From contig NZ_MAYT01000023.1 in assembly GCF_001685015.1 (NCBI RefSeq), positions 399,791-463,790 on the forward strand: 64,000 nucleotides of DNA, given 5' to 3'. The translations under genes and the position numbers were made by a program. Source of the stretch: Pseudobacillus wudalianchiensis. Lineage in GTDB: Bacteria; Bacillota; Bacilli; Bacillales; Domibacillaceae. The notes below the pieces were generated by a model. It was not told the origin of the DNA, did not search any database, and worked only from the letters and a program-made list of their open reading frames with translations. Positions 48,183 to 56,469 of this stretch are shown piece after piece (positions within the stretch are counted from its first letter, which is position 1; each line of letters opens with the position of its first letter).

Positions 48183-49427
48183 TCAATTGTCCTTTGACAG
48201 CTCCAATGCTTTTTTCATATCTTTTAATGAATTAGACTTTCCATACATTAATACGCCACCTTTGTAAATTCGAGCCCCGATTACTCCAAAAAGCAGAATA
48301 GCTGCCACTAAAACCCCAAACCCAAGAACGACTTCCCAGACAGGGATGCTAAGCAGGCTAATACGGACGAATAAAATCATCGGTGTAAAAAACGGCACAT
48401 ACGAAGTAGCTGTAATAAATGGCGATTCTGGATTGCTAAGACCGTACATGGAAATAAAGAAGCCGACCATCACAAGCAGCGTCAGCGGTGTCATCATTTG
48501 CTGAACATCCTCAAGCCTGCTGACGAGCGATCCAAGCAGCGCGGCGATCGTAGCGTACAAGAAATAGCCCAGAATAAACAAGAGAACCGCATATACGATC
48601 ATTGTAACGGGAATAGACTTTAACCCAATGGAGCTCACGAGTGACCCTTTCGGCTGATTCGTCATTGTAAAGTAAGCAATCGCGAACCAAATCACTAATT
48701 GAGTGAGACCGAGAAGGCCAATGCCGATGATTTTAGCAAACATCTGCTTGACTGGAGACACACTCGAAATCAAAATTTCCATGACCCTTGAAGACTTTTC
48801 AATCGCTACGTCAGATGCAATCATATTGGCATACATAATAACTGAAAAATAAATAAAGAACAACAATAGATAGACAAGAATTTGTGCCTGCATTAACTCT
48901 TCTTCTGACTTAGCTCCTTTGGCAAGAGCAATCGTATCAAATGTAACGGGTGCATTCCACATTTGGATTTGCTCACTTGTTAACTGGAGCTTCCCCGCTA
49001 CCTCCATTGTTTTAAGAGCTTGCAGCGCTTGCCGAATGTCAGAAGTAATTTCACTGTTGGCAATGTTTTCTGCCTTATAGGTTCCTGCTGGCAGACCATC
49101 TGCCTCCCTTTTTAGCAAGAGATAGCCTTTGTACGTTCCCTTTGTGACTTCCTTCTTCAGCTGATTTTCTGTTTGCTCCGTTTGTACGACGGTCAAATCC
49201 TCTGTAATCGCCGCCAACTGCCCTTTAAATGGCTCATACAGCCCCCCCATTTGATCTACCACTGCAATCTTCATTTCCTTATCTTCATCATCAAAATACG
49301 AAAAAATCTTCTCCATGTTACCGGCAATCATAATCACAGCTGCAACGAGCACCGTTGTAATAATAAATGCCTTTGTCTTAAACTTGTTTATGTATGATTG
49401 TGAAAGGATCATCCAAAAGTTAGTCAT
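48183..49427 (-). CDS. yhaP: ABC transporter permease (YhaP-like, NatB type)
   Basis: A 414-residue ABC-2 type permease: an N-terminal transmembrane helix, a large extracytoplasmic loop (about 35-175), and five or six transmembrane helices to the C-terminus. Its short cytosolic tail ends ALELSKDN. NatB-type permeases work with a single ATPase and export sodium or antimicrobial compounds. The ATG at 49427 has GCGGGGG at 6 nt and overlaps the end of yhaQ by 8 nt, so translation is coupled. Confidence 0.9.
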   Translation of the reverse strand: MTNFWMILSQSYINKFKTKAFIITTVLVAAVIMIAGNMEKIFSYFDDEDKEMKIAVVDQMGGLYEPFKGQLAAITEDLTVVQTEQTENQLKKEVTKGTYKGYLLLKREADGLPAGTYKAENIANSEITSDIRQALQALKTMEVAGKLQLTSEQIQMWNAPVTFDTIALAKGAKSEEELMQAQILVYLLLFFIYFSVIMYANMIASDVAIEKSSRVMEILISSVSPVKQMFAKIIGIGLLGLTQLVIWFAIAYFTMTNQPKGSLVSSIGLKSIPVTMIVYAVLLFILGYFLYATIAALLGSLVSRLEDVQQMMTPLTLLVMVGFFISMYGLSNPESPFITATSYVPFFTPMILFVRISLLSIPVWEVVLGFGVLVAAILLFGVIGARIYKGGVLMYGKSNSLKDMKKALELSKDN

Positions 49428-50316
49428 AAGAGGCCCCCGCCTTTTCAATAAAAATGTCGTTCAGTGATGGCTCTTCTAACTCAAATTTTGTTACAAACCC
49501 CTTTTCTTGAAGAGCTGAGAAGATGGTTTGAGACGTTTCTTCCTTATCAATTTGCAGCAGCATCCCTTCCGCTGTTCTCTTTGTCCGTAAGACCCCTCGT
49601 ATCTCCTCTAAAAAGCCAAGATCAAAATCAGCTTGTACAAATACATTTTTCCTGCCAAACGAACGCTTAATGTCACGAAGTCTGCCATGAACGACCGGTC
49701 GGCCCTTGTGCATCATACATAAATTCTCACAAAGCTCTTCTACATGCTCCATTCGATGACTCGAAAAGACGATCGTTGTTCCGCTCTCTTTTAGATCGAC
49801 AACTGCTTCTTTTAATAATTCCACATTGACAGGATCAAGCCCGCTGAATGGCTCATCTAAAATAAGCAGCTGCGGTTTGTGGACCACCGAAGAAATAAAC
49901 TGGATTTTCTGCTGATTCCCTTTTGACAATTCCTCCACTTTCTTTCCCGCATAGTCAGGAACGTGAAAGCGTTCTAACCAACGATCCGTTTCAATGGCCG
50001 CTTCTTTCTTATCCATCCCTCGCAATCGTGCTAGGTACACAATTTGTTCCTTTACTTTCATTTTCGGATAAAGCCCTCTTTCCTCAGGCAAATAACCGAT
50101 GAGCGGACTAGATTTGTAATTAATTGGCTGACCATTCCAATGAATCATGCCTTCGTTTGCTTGTAAAATGCCTAAAATCATTCGAAACGTTGTTGTTTTT
50201 CCCGCTCCGTTCGCGCCAAGAAACCCAAACAGCTCCCGCTCCGGAATTTGCAAAGACAAGTTGTCAACGGCGGTAAATTCGTTAAACCTTTTCGTTACCC
50301 TTTCTAAAACAAGCAT
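49420..50316 (-). CDS. yhaQ: ABC transporter ATP-binding protein (YhaQ-like, NatA type)
   Basis: A 298-residue ATPase. Walker A GANGAGKTT (about 34-42), signature LSKGNQQKI, Walker B LLILDEPFSGLDP, switch SSHRMEHVEELC. The C-terminal 85 residues (about 215-298) carry the extra domain typical of NatA-like exporters. It is the first gene of the yhaQP pair. The exported substrate is unknown. Confidence 0.92.
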   Translation of the reverse strand: MLVLERVTKRFNEFTAVDNLSLQIPERELFGFLGANGAGKTTTFRMILGILQANEGMIHWNGQPINYKSSPLIGYLPEERGLYPKMKVKEQIVYLARLRGMDKKEAAIETDRWLERFHVPDYAGKKVEELSKGNQQKIQFISSVVHKPQLLILDEPFSGLDPVNVELLKEAVVDLKESGTTIVFSSHRMEHVEELCENLCMMHKGRPVVHGRLRDIKRSFGRKNVFVQADFDLGFLEEIRGVLRTKRTAEGMLLQIDKEETSQTIFSALQEKGFVTKFELEEPSLNDIFIEKAGASYD

Positions 50317-50454
50317 CTTTTATCACTCCCCTTTTTAAACATACGTCCCAACACCTAAAAAGTTCCATAAAATTATTTTGTTATAAAATATTTGGAAAAG
50401 TGCAATAGTTGTGTAAAATGAAAAGTGAATCACCTTTATCAGGGAGGGGAAAAG

Positions 50455-50637
50455 ATGGTTTACAAACTAACGGTCTTTGAAAAGAATGGAGAAAAGTTAT
50501 TGGATGAATCATTTGAAGCAAGAAATGACGAAGAGGCTAAAGAAAGAGGCCAGCAGCTGCTGCAGCAATATGCATACGAAGATCATACGCACCGCTGCAC
50601 CTCCCCGCTTGGCAAACTCGTTCTATTCCACGTATAA
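50455..50637 (+). CDS. YhzD-like small protein
   Basis: A 60-residue soluble protein with mixed alpha/beta pattern; motifs LTVFEKNGEKLLDESFEA and the strongly conserved-looking HRCTSPLGKLVLFHV resemble the YhzD family of Bacillus (recognised from memory, moderate confidence). GGGAGGGG precedes the ATG at 50455. The single cysteine lies in HRC. Function unknown. Confidence 0.7.
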   Translation: MVYKLTVFEKNGEKLLDESFEARNDEEAKERGQQLLQQYAYEDHTHRCTSPLGKLVLFHV

Positions 50638-50775
50638 ACCGAACAGGCTGATCTAACAGACTGGGTCAGCTTTCTTTACACTTATTGACCTTCGTTTGTC
50701 GTTTCTTGCCTGTTCTTCACGTTCGCTGAGCTTTGTTCATCATTTAAAACTTGTTTTTTACGACAATAACTGAAC

Positions 50776-50803
50776 AAAAAAAGCCGGGAACGCCCGGCTT
50801 TTT
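50776..50803 (-). terminator. Terminator of hemZ
   Basis: AAAAAGCCGGG-AACG-CCCGGCTTTTT directly after the hemZ stop codon. Confidence 0.92.
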
Positions 50804-52292
50804 ATGAAAATAACTTGTTAAGCTTGTCGATCTTCTTCTCTGTGTATTCTACAAATCGTTCATTGTATGTTTTCGGATCTTTCGGATTAGCGAAGTGTTC
50901 AATTTTTCCTGTTTTCCGGTCAATGAACTTGCTTGCGGCTCCGCAGCCGATTCCAATAATCGTTTGTACTTCTTCCATAATCATAATATTGTAGATACTT
51001 TCCTGACCAGGCTTTGAATAGCCTACATTCTCCAGATTGCCGAGAATGTTTTTCTGACGGTATAAATAATAAGGAACGTACTCATGCTCTTTCGTCCACT
51101 GCTCCGCCATGTTCATCATTTTTTCCACTTCTGTTCGGTCAGCTACTTTGTATTTCTCTTTATTTAGTGTCATTTCGGAAGCACGCTTAAATGAAAGCGT
51201 GTGGACAGTCAGCGACTCCGGCATCAGCTTTTCCGTTTCAGCGAGGGAGTGAGCAAATTCAGCTGTGCCTTCCCCCGGAAGGCCGATGATTAAATCCATG
51301 TTGATATTGTTCATCCCATGCTCTCTTGCCATATGGTATTTCTCAATCGTTTCTTCTACGGTATGATGACGGCCGATTGCTTTTAACGTCTCCTGTGTAT
51401 AAGATTGAGGATTAATACTAATGCGATCAATATTCCATTTTTTGAGCACGTTCAGCTTTTCTGGAGTGATCGTATCTGGACGGCCTGCTTCCACTGTAAT
51501 TTCACGGATGTTCTCTACATCCGGAAATACTTCGTACATAAGCGAATACAATTCGTCCATTTCCTCTGCCGTAATAGCGGTTGGCGTACCGCCTCCATAA
51601 TAGACGGTGGTAATTGTAATTCCTTTTTCTTTTAACCAGCGTCCAATTTGCTCCATTTCATAATGAAGGCCACTTAAAAAAGAAGCGACCCTTCCTTGCT
51701 TCCCTTGAATAGCGTAGGCTGGAAACGTACAGTACGCACACTTCGTTGGGCAAAAGGGAATACCAACATACACACTGACTTCATTTTTGACTTCGTATAA
51801 ATCAGGCACCATCGTCAGCTGCCGCTCAAGAATTCGCTCCATTAAATCGATTTTCTCGTCTGTAATCATATATTCTTCCCGAAGCTTCCGTCTTGCTTCT
51901 TCTGCTGGTACTTCGGCTTGATGCTGTTTATGAAGCAATTTCGTCGGTCTCATCCCTGTTAAGATGCCCCACTTTTGTGTGATTTTCGTATAATCCTGCA
52001 ACACATGCAGAAATACGTGAGAAACGATATTTTTTAGTTGTTTAAATTGTTCTTTTTCATCTACAGCATCGACTGCTTTTTTAAAACTAGCCTCATAGTT
52101 TTTGCCGTTGGCTGATAGAACAGCGGCCGCACTCATCATTTCTCCTTCTTTGTTCAAGGAAAAATGAATACTAAGTTCATCATGAGAACTGTCTCCAAGC
52201 TGGATTTCCGTCTCTTCAAAAAATAAGTTGGCGATCAATTGTAATGGCCGTATGAATCGTTCATCTTCCAATCCTTTTATATAAATTAACAC
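50802..52292 (-). CDS. hemZ: Oxygen-independent coproporphyrinogen dehydrogenase-like HemZ
   Basis: A 496-residue radical-SAM protein. The [4Fe-4S] motif CPTKCAYC (C-x3-C-x2-C) is at about 181-188, followed by VYYGGGTPTAITAEE and ISINPQSYTQETLKAIGRHH, then the HemN-like C-terminal domain. An N-terminal extension of about 170 residues separates HemZ from HemN. HemZ contributes to haem synthesis without oxygen. The start is a GTG with AAAGGTG at 7 nt. With hemEHY and hmoB in the same window, haem metabolism is strongly represented. Confidence 0.94.
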   Translation of the reverse strand: MLIYIKGLEDERFIRPLQLIANLFFEETEIQLGDSSHDELSIHFSLNKEGEMMSAAAVLSANGKNYEASFKKAVDAVDEKEQFKQLKNIVSHVFLHVLQDYTKITQKWGILTGMRPTKLLHKQHQAEVPAEEARRKLREEYMITDEKIDLMERILERQLTMVPDLYEVKNEVSVYVGIPFCPTKCAYCTFPAYAIQGKQGRVASFLSGLHYEMEQIGRWLKEKGITITTVYYGGGTPTAITAEEMDELYSLMYEVFPDVENIREITVEAGRPDTITPEKLNVLKKWNIDRISINPQSYTQETLKAIGRHHTVEETIEKYHMAREHGMNNINMDLIIGLPGEGTAEFAHSLAETEKLMPESLTVHTLSFKRASEMTLNKEKYKVADRTEVEKMMNMAEQWTKEHEYVPYYLYRQKNILGNLENVGYSKPGQESIYNIMIMEEVQTIIGIGCGAASKFIDRKTGKIEHFANPKDPKTYNERFVEYTEKKIDKLNKLFS

Positions 52293-52378
52293 ACTAATTC
52301 ACCTTTCTATTTTTCCTCCCTTTAGCATACTGAATCCATTATCCTGTGGTCAAGACAGACTTTGTTTAAAAAATCCAT

Positions 52379-52407
52379 AAAAAAAAGCGGCACTGTTCTG
52401 CCGCTTA
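52379..52407 (-). terminator. Terminator of yhaX
   Basis: AAGCGGCA / TGCCGCTT around a 6-nt loop with a T-run on the minus strand; overlaps the yhaX stop codon and separates it from hemZ. Confidence 0.88.
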
Positions 52408-53268
52408 ATCTAATTTATTCACTTCTTCCTCTGCTACTCTTCTTTGATGCCTCAGCAATTCTTTAATGACATAAGAAATGCCATCATCTTCTTTTGTTCT
52501 TGTTACCCAATCCGCTACCTGCTTAACATTTTCCGGTGCATTCCCCATCACGATCCCTATTCCTGCTTCCCTTACAATTTCCTCATCGTCTTCATCGACT
52601 CCAATAACGGCAATTTCTGAACGGTTGATCATCATTCTTTCCGCTAAATATAAAATACTGTTCCACTTTGTGACTCCAAATGAAGTAATTTCAATTTGAT
52701 CATTTCCTTTTTTAACGAAAGAAACTTCATTAAACATATTTTTCAGTGCTTGCCACACTTCGTCTCTTTCGCCTGGTTTAAAAAAGGTAATGTGAATAGA
52801 TAAAGGAGAGATTGGCTCCTCAAATAAATGTTCCGATAAGAAATTAACAAAATACTGGGAATAAAGAAACTTTTGCGTTCGCTGCCACATGCTGCGCTTG
52901 ACTAATGTTGCCGGCAGCCTCCCTTTGTTGCTGACAGAAAAATTCTCAGTGGAAAGAGTAATCCGACAATCAAATGATTCGAGAAACTGGACAATCTCGT
53001 ACGTACACTCTTCATTAACCCGCTGAATATAAATCGGCTTATCCAGTTCAGAAGCGATGTAAGCACCATTGTGAGCGATGATGCAGCTTTCTGGAAGCAA
53101 AGATTTTGCCATCTTCTTTACAGTTGGTAATTCACGGTTAGAATAAAAACAAACGGTTACTTTTTTCTTGCGAGCGTAGTGAATTGCATCTTTTGTTGAC
53201 TTGGTGATCCGGCTTTTACTTTGACCAGCGAAGGCATCTATATTAATTGCTAACAAACGGTACGCCAT
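52405..53268 (-). CDS. yhaX: HAD-like protein YhaX with altered catalytic residues
   Basis: A 287-residue protein with the Cof-type HAD fold. It keeps the general pattern (motif II SNRELP, motif III lysine K201 in GVTKWNSI), but motif I reads INIDAF with Asn9 in place of the nucleophile Asp. Motif IV is GVDEDD, with Val224 where the metal-binding Asp should be. Compare yitU in this window, which keeps both. Classical phosphatase activity is therefore doubtful. B. subtilis YhaX is in the same neighbourhood next to hemZ. Confidence 0.85.
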   Translation of the reverse strand: MAYRLLAINIDAFAGQSKSRITKSTKDAIHYARKKKVTVCFYSNRELPTVKKMAKSLLPESCIIAHNGAYIASELDKPIYIQRVNEECTYEIVQFLESFDCRITLSTENFSVSNKGRLPATLVKRSMWQRTQKFLYSQYFVNFLSEHLFEEPISPLSIHITFFKPGERDEVWQALKNMFNEVSFVKKGNDQIEITSFGVTKWNSILYLAERMMINRSEIAVIGVDEDDEEIVREAGIGIVMGNAPENVKQVADWVTRTKEDDGISYVIKELLRHQRRVAEEEVNKLD

Positions 53269-53387
53269 TTCGTTCCCTCCTCATGTTGTCCTTTTTAAAA
53301 ATTATGAAGAGGAAACAGGCTTTAGAACAAGGCTTTCAAAAGTGACAGCCAAATTGGACTAATTATAAAAAAGACAAGAAAGAATAA

Positions 53388-53429
53388 AAGTGCCAAGCAC
53401 CTCCTGCTAACAGGAGAGCTTGACACTTG
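53388..53429 (-). terminator. Terminator of yheA
   Basis: AAGTG-CAAGC-CTCCTG / CAGGAG-GCTTG-CACTT hairpin with two bulges, 4-nt loop. Confidence 0.75.
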
Positions 53430-53444
53430 CTCTAAACTTCATAT

Positions 53445-53798
53445 TTATCCATTTATAGAGCCGTACATTTCTTCTAAAGGCTTCATAATAATCTTATTCA
53501 TATCGGCTATAACCATGCTCATTCTTTGCTCAGCCTCCATTAACTGCGAGATTAGTCTATGCTGCTGAACGAGTGCCATCGTTTTTTGAGCCTGCTGCAC
53601 TTCTTCTTCCGTGATATCTTGGCCCATCATTTGCTTCTCCTGCAGTCTCATCTGGACATTGCGGAAGTTTTCAAAAATGCCTCTTGCTTCTGCATTAGCA
53701 TTCACTTCTTCATACATTTGTTTAAGCGTTCTATATTCTTCACTTTGACGCAATCCCTTTTCTAGCTCATAAGCCAGATCGTATAAATTAGTCGCCAT
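53445..53798 (-). CDS. yheA: YlbF/YmcA family protein YheA
   Basis: A 117-residue almost entirely helical protein of the YheA/YlbF family (UPF0342). Typical segments are YDLAYELEKGLRQSEEYRTLKQM and FENFRNVQMRLQEKQMMGQ. Family members YlbF and YmcA form a complex affecting RNase Y; YheA's own role is unclear. It follows yheB by about 67 nt, strong AGGAGG ribosome site. Confidence 0.9.
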   Translation of the reverse strand: MATNLYDLAYELEKGLRQSEEYRTLKQMYEEVNANAEARGIFENFRNVQMRLQEKQMMGQDITEEEVQQAQKTMALVQQHRLISQLMEAEQRMSMVIADMNKIIMKPLEEMYGSING

Positions 53799-53865
53799 TT
53801 TTTTCCTCCTTCATCTTCAACATGCCTTCACTTTATCAAACTATGCAAAAGTTGGCGAGACTTTC

Positions 53866-54999
53866 CTATAATAACCCGACAATAAGTCCTTGGATAAGCC
53901 CGATCGCTCCTCCTAATAGTCCTCCTAAGAGGGTAATCATTTTTAATTCACGTCGAGAAATATCCAATACAATTTGCTCAAGCCGTTGAAGTGAAAAAGT
54001 TTCCACCTGCTCGCGAACGATATCGCCAATCCGCAATTTTTGCATAACGGCTGGTATCCGGGATGCAATGATTGATCCTGCTTTTTCCACTAGAGCCGGG
54101 ATTACTTCTTCCGTAATTTTCTCTTCAAATGGCTGTAAAAAATGAGCTACTGGCTTTTGGAATAAAGAAGGCAAGTCTAACTGGCGTAATACAAAGCTTT
54201 TCCCTTTTGCCAGCGCTTTTTCATCAGAAAACTGCTTTAAGACATCCTCCCATTTCCAATCGAGCAGCTTTTCCCATTCTTTTTGAAGAAGGGTATTTAG
54301 CAAGTCTTTTGTGCCGGGACTGCTTAAAAATTTAATGATCTCTGGCTGGATTTTCTCTTCTAATGACGTGTTTCCTAAAATCATTTGCAGCATGCTGCCA
54401 AGCTTGCCCCATTCAGCTAGGAAATCATCGGTCATTTTTTTAACCCGCCACTTTCCTTCAAATCCCGAAAAATAATCAATCCCCTTTGTTAAAATATAAC
54501 GAGAGATATCGGGGATTTTATCTTGAGCGGTATCAAGCCATTCAGTGGGGAGTGACTCTCTTACTGTCTGGTGCAGATAAACGCTCTTAATACTGTTATA
54601 TTTACTGTCGATCCAGCTTTCAATCCAGCGCTCTGTTTTTTGCTCAGCCTCTTTAAATTGAAGCTTTTCAAGAAGTTCGGCTACTGTGTGATCGGCCGCA
54701 AGCAGAGGCTTCGCTTCTTTTTGCAGCATGACAGTTACCTCTCGGCGAAAATCTGGTTCGTTTAACTTACGCTCGATGCTTTCTGGCGTAAGCAGATGTT
54801 CTTCCACGGTTTTTCCGATTTGGCGGGCAAGCTCTCCTCTTCGTTTAGGAATCAATCCTGGTGTAAATGGGAGCTTCCATTTGCCAATATATTTGGGATC
54901 ATACGGGCGAAAAAGCATGCGGATCGCAATCGCATTCGTGATCGCTCCGATAGCTGCTCCGATGATCACCATAAAGATAATTAATGTAAAGAGATTCAT
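53866..54999 (-). CDS. yheB: DUF445 membrane protein YheB
   Basis: A 377-residue protein with one transmembrane helix at each end and a long charged helical middle. The N-terminal segment GAAIGAITNAIAIRMLFRPYDPKYIGKWKLPFTPGLIPKRR is diagnostic of DUF445 (YheB). The ATG at 54999 has GCAGGTG at 8 nt, giving exactly the family length. It lies upstream of yheA in the same direction, a conserved pair. Function unknown; related proteins are linked to the spore membrane. Confidence 0.93.
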   Translation of the reverse strand: MNLFTLIIFMVIIGAAIGAITNAIAIRMLFRPYDPKYIGKWKLPFTPGLIPKRRGELARQIGKTVEEHLLTPESIERKLNEPDFRREVTVMLQKEAKPLLAADHTVAELLEKLQFKEAEQKTERWIESWIDSKYNSIKSVYLHQTVRESLPTEWLDTAQDKIPDISRYILTKGIDYFSGFEGKWRVKKMTDDFLAEWGKLGSMLQMILGNTSLEEKIQPEIIKFLSSPGTKDLLNTLLQKEWEKLLDWKWEDVLKQFSDEKALAKGKSFVLRQLDLPSLFQKPVAHFLQPFEEKITEEVIPALVEKAGSIIASRIPAVMQKLRIGDIVREQVETFSLQRLEQIVLDISRRELKMITLLGGLLGGAIGLIQGLIVGLL

Positions 55000-55119
55000 G
55001 TGCTGTTCACCTGCCATTCATTCATCACCGGTAAAGCCGGCTCTTTCATTATAAGTGGAATTCGCAAAAATTAGCAAATATTGTCGCAGTTAAAGTATGA
55101 TAAAAAAGAGGTGAAAACA

Positions 55120-55332
55120 ATGCTGCTACATTTTCAATATAAACCGCTTTATCAAGATAAAAATCTGCCTGGCTGGGCGTTTTCTTTTTATTATCAAAAA
55201 CGCCGTCTATTAGGAAATTACCTAGAAGATGGAACAATTGAGTGGCTTTCCACTATTCCAGAGGAGCCGGACCGTAAACAGCTTGAACAGCAAATTCATG
55301 ATTTAATGCTTTATCACGTATATGACAGCTAG
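55120..55332 (+). CDS. yheE: Small protein YheE (DUF5342-like)
   Basis: A 70-residue soluble protein with aromatic-rich strands: LHFQYKPLYQDKNLPGWAFSFYYQKRR and a C-terminal IHDLMLYHVY. This resembles YheE of B. subtilis, which lies beside yheB. The ATG at 55120 has AGAGGTG at 6 nt. Function unknown. Confidence 0.75.
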   Translation: MLLHFQYKPLYQDKNLPGWAFSFYYQKRRLLGNYLEDGTIEWLSTIPEEPDRKQLEQQIHDLMLYHVYDS

Positions 55333-55397
55333 TCCAAAATACTGGAATAACTCCTCTCTTTTGCGTGCATATTATGTATAAAGGAGGGGGTACAGTA

Positions 55398-55592
55398 GTG
55401 GATCCAAAACAGAAGGGTCTTTCTTTTTTGCCTGATACGGAATATGAAGGAAAAGACCAAGCTTATATAGATATCGATAGAATGATCAACGAAGGACTAT
55501 CAAGGGGCACCGTTCATATGAGAGACGAAGCACTTACTTCTAATATCGAGGAAGCTGCTCCTTTTCCAGAAGAGACGCCTCCGAATGAATAA
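55398..55592 (+). CDS. Small acidic hypothetical protein
   Basis: A 64-residue acidic protein (GTG start with AAGGAGGGGG at 7 nt), beginning VDPKQKGLSFLPDTEYEG and ending in a proline/glutamate-rich tail. No domain recognised. It is followed by a structured terminator shared with the CstR-like gene. Confidence 0.6.
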   Translation: MDPKQKGLSFLPDTEYEGKDQAYIDIDRMINEGLSRGTVHMRDEALTSNIEEAAPFPEETPPNE

Positions 55593-55660
55593 AGCTGTCC
55601 TGTGCGTGCCGGAAACCTTCAGTTAACCTTGCAAGGAGTCTGGCACGGTCGTACAGCTTT
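55591..55660. terminator. Long imperfect terminator hairpin
   Basis: AAAGCTGT...CGTGCC pairs with GGCACG...ACAGCTTT; the inner loop contains the palindrome CCTTGCAAGG. It lies between two convergent genes. Confidence 0.65.
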
Positions 55661-55919
55661 ATCTGCTTTTAACAATCATATTGACTGCTTCTTGAATCGC
55701 TTCTTCTGCATTTTGCCCCTTTTCATTTGCCTCCCTTATGCAGCTTTCCAAGTTTTTAGCCACAATTAATCCGATAGAACGATCTACAGCGGAGCGAATA
55801 GCGGACAGCTGTGTGACTACTTCTTTACAGTGCTTGTCATCCTCCATCATTTTTATGACACCTCTTATTTGCCCTTCAATCCGGCTTAGACGATTTTTTA
55901 TATCACGATTGTATTCCAT
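55659..55919 (-). CDS. CsoR/FrmR family regulator, CstR-like persulfide sensor type
   Basis: An 86-residue all-helical DUF156 regulator. Cys31 (KHCKEV) and Cys60 (NLESC) are conserved, but the position of the copper-binding histidine four residues before the second cysteine is Asn56. This C-N-C pattern matches CstR of Staphylococcus and YrkD of Bacillus, which sense sulfide-derived persulfides, and not the C-H-C copper site of CsoR. No sulfurtransferase gene is adjacent, so the targets lie elsewhere. The ribosome site is GAGGTG ahead of the ATG. Confidence 0.85.
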   Translation of the reverse strand: MEYNRDIKNRLSRIEGQIRGVIKMMEDDKHCKEVVTQLSAIRSAVDRSIGLIVAKNLESCIREANEKGQNAEEAIQEAVNMIVKSR

Positions 55920-56056
55920 TATGATTACACCTCATTTTCTCCTGAATATATGCATTCACCTTGACACAGAATATGTATCATCAGTATAGCATATTGGGTC
56001 AAAAAACACCTTTCAAACACGAAACAAAACAGGAATAAATTCCCACACAATATTTT

Positions 56057-56086
56057 TGAATAAACTCTTTGAATCCAAACATACTA
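56057..56086 (+). promoter_or_regulatory. Sigma-G promoter of the spore protein gene
   Basis: TGAATA (56057-56062), 17-nt spacer, CATACTA (56080-56086). Both boxes fit the forespore sigma-G consensus. Transcription should start near 56093, giving a leader of about 110 nt. Confidence 0.82.
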
Positions 56087-56109
56087 GTAATACAAGCAGC
56101 AGCCATCAT

Positions 56110-56175
56110 TGGACCTAACCAGAAAGTCTGGACGCAGTAACTGCGGACTGGTGCAAATCCAGAAAGGTCCAGCCA
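56110..56175 (+). ncRNA. tRNA-like cloverleaf in the ssp leader
   Basis: 66 nt that fold as a tRNA-like cloverleaf. Acceptor stem TGGACCT (56110-56116) pairs with AGGTCCA (56165-56171), followed by G and CCA. The D-like arm is CCAG-AAAGT-CTGG (56119-56131), the anticodon-like arm CGCAG-TAA-CTGCG (56133-56145), and the T-like arm CTGG-TGCAAAT-CCAG (56148-56162), whose loop resembles TTCAAAT. The anticodon loop has only 3 nt and the D loop only 5, so it cannot decode. It resembles in concept the stationary-phase tRNA-like RNA of Bacillus cereus called tRNA-Other. An alternative single long hairpin through 56119-56151 is possible. Confidence 0.6.
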
Positions 56176-56202
56176 AAATAAAACAACAGGAGATGACAAA
56201 AC

Positions 56203-56406
56203 ATGGCAAACAACAACAACAACAACCAACTTTTAGTTGCAGGTGCTCAACAAGCTATCGACCAAATGAAGTATGAAATCGCTTCTGAGTTTGGTGTACA
56301 ACTTGGTGCAGATTCAACATCTCGTTCTAACGGTTCTGTAGGTGGAGAAATCACTAAGCGTCTTGTAGCAATGGCTCAACAACAAATGAGCGGTTTACAA
56401 CGATAA
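56203..56406 (+). CDS. Alpha/beta-type small acid-soluble spore protein
   Basis: A 67-residue SASP that coats and protects spore DNA. The asparagine-rich N-terminus, the germination-protease cleavage site EIASEFGV (cleavage expected after the first Glu), [22 protein letters not shown] and the glutamine-rich end are all standard. It is expressed from a sigma-G promoter through an unusually structured leader. AACAGGAGATG is the ribosome site. Confidence 0.95.
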   Translation: MANNNNNNQLLVAGAQQAIDQMKYEIASEFGVQLGADSTSRSNGSVGGEITKRLVAMAQQQMSGLQR

Positions 56407-56436
56407 GCTAGCTTTACAATTTCATAAAAATGGCTT

Positions 56437-56462
56437 GAGCCCCTGAACTTTCAGGGGCTCTT
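56437..56462. terminator. Bidirectional terminator between ssp and fumC
   Basis: GAGCCCCTGA-ACTT-TCAGGGGCTC, 10-bp GC-rich stem followed by TT; it serves both convergent genes. Confidence 0.85.
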
Positions 56463-56469
56463 CATCTGT

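Noticed and set aside
55659-55919. Copper-sensing CsoR as the name of this regulator
   Set aside because: The histidine needed for copper is Asn; the C-N-C pattern fits persulfide sensors better.
56110-56175. A functional canonical tRNA
   Set aside because: The anticodon loop has 3 nt, the D loop 5 nt, and there is an extra nucleotide between T arm and acceptor; it can only be tRNA-like.
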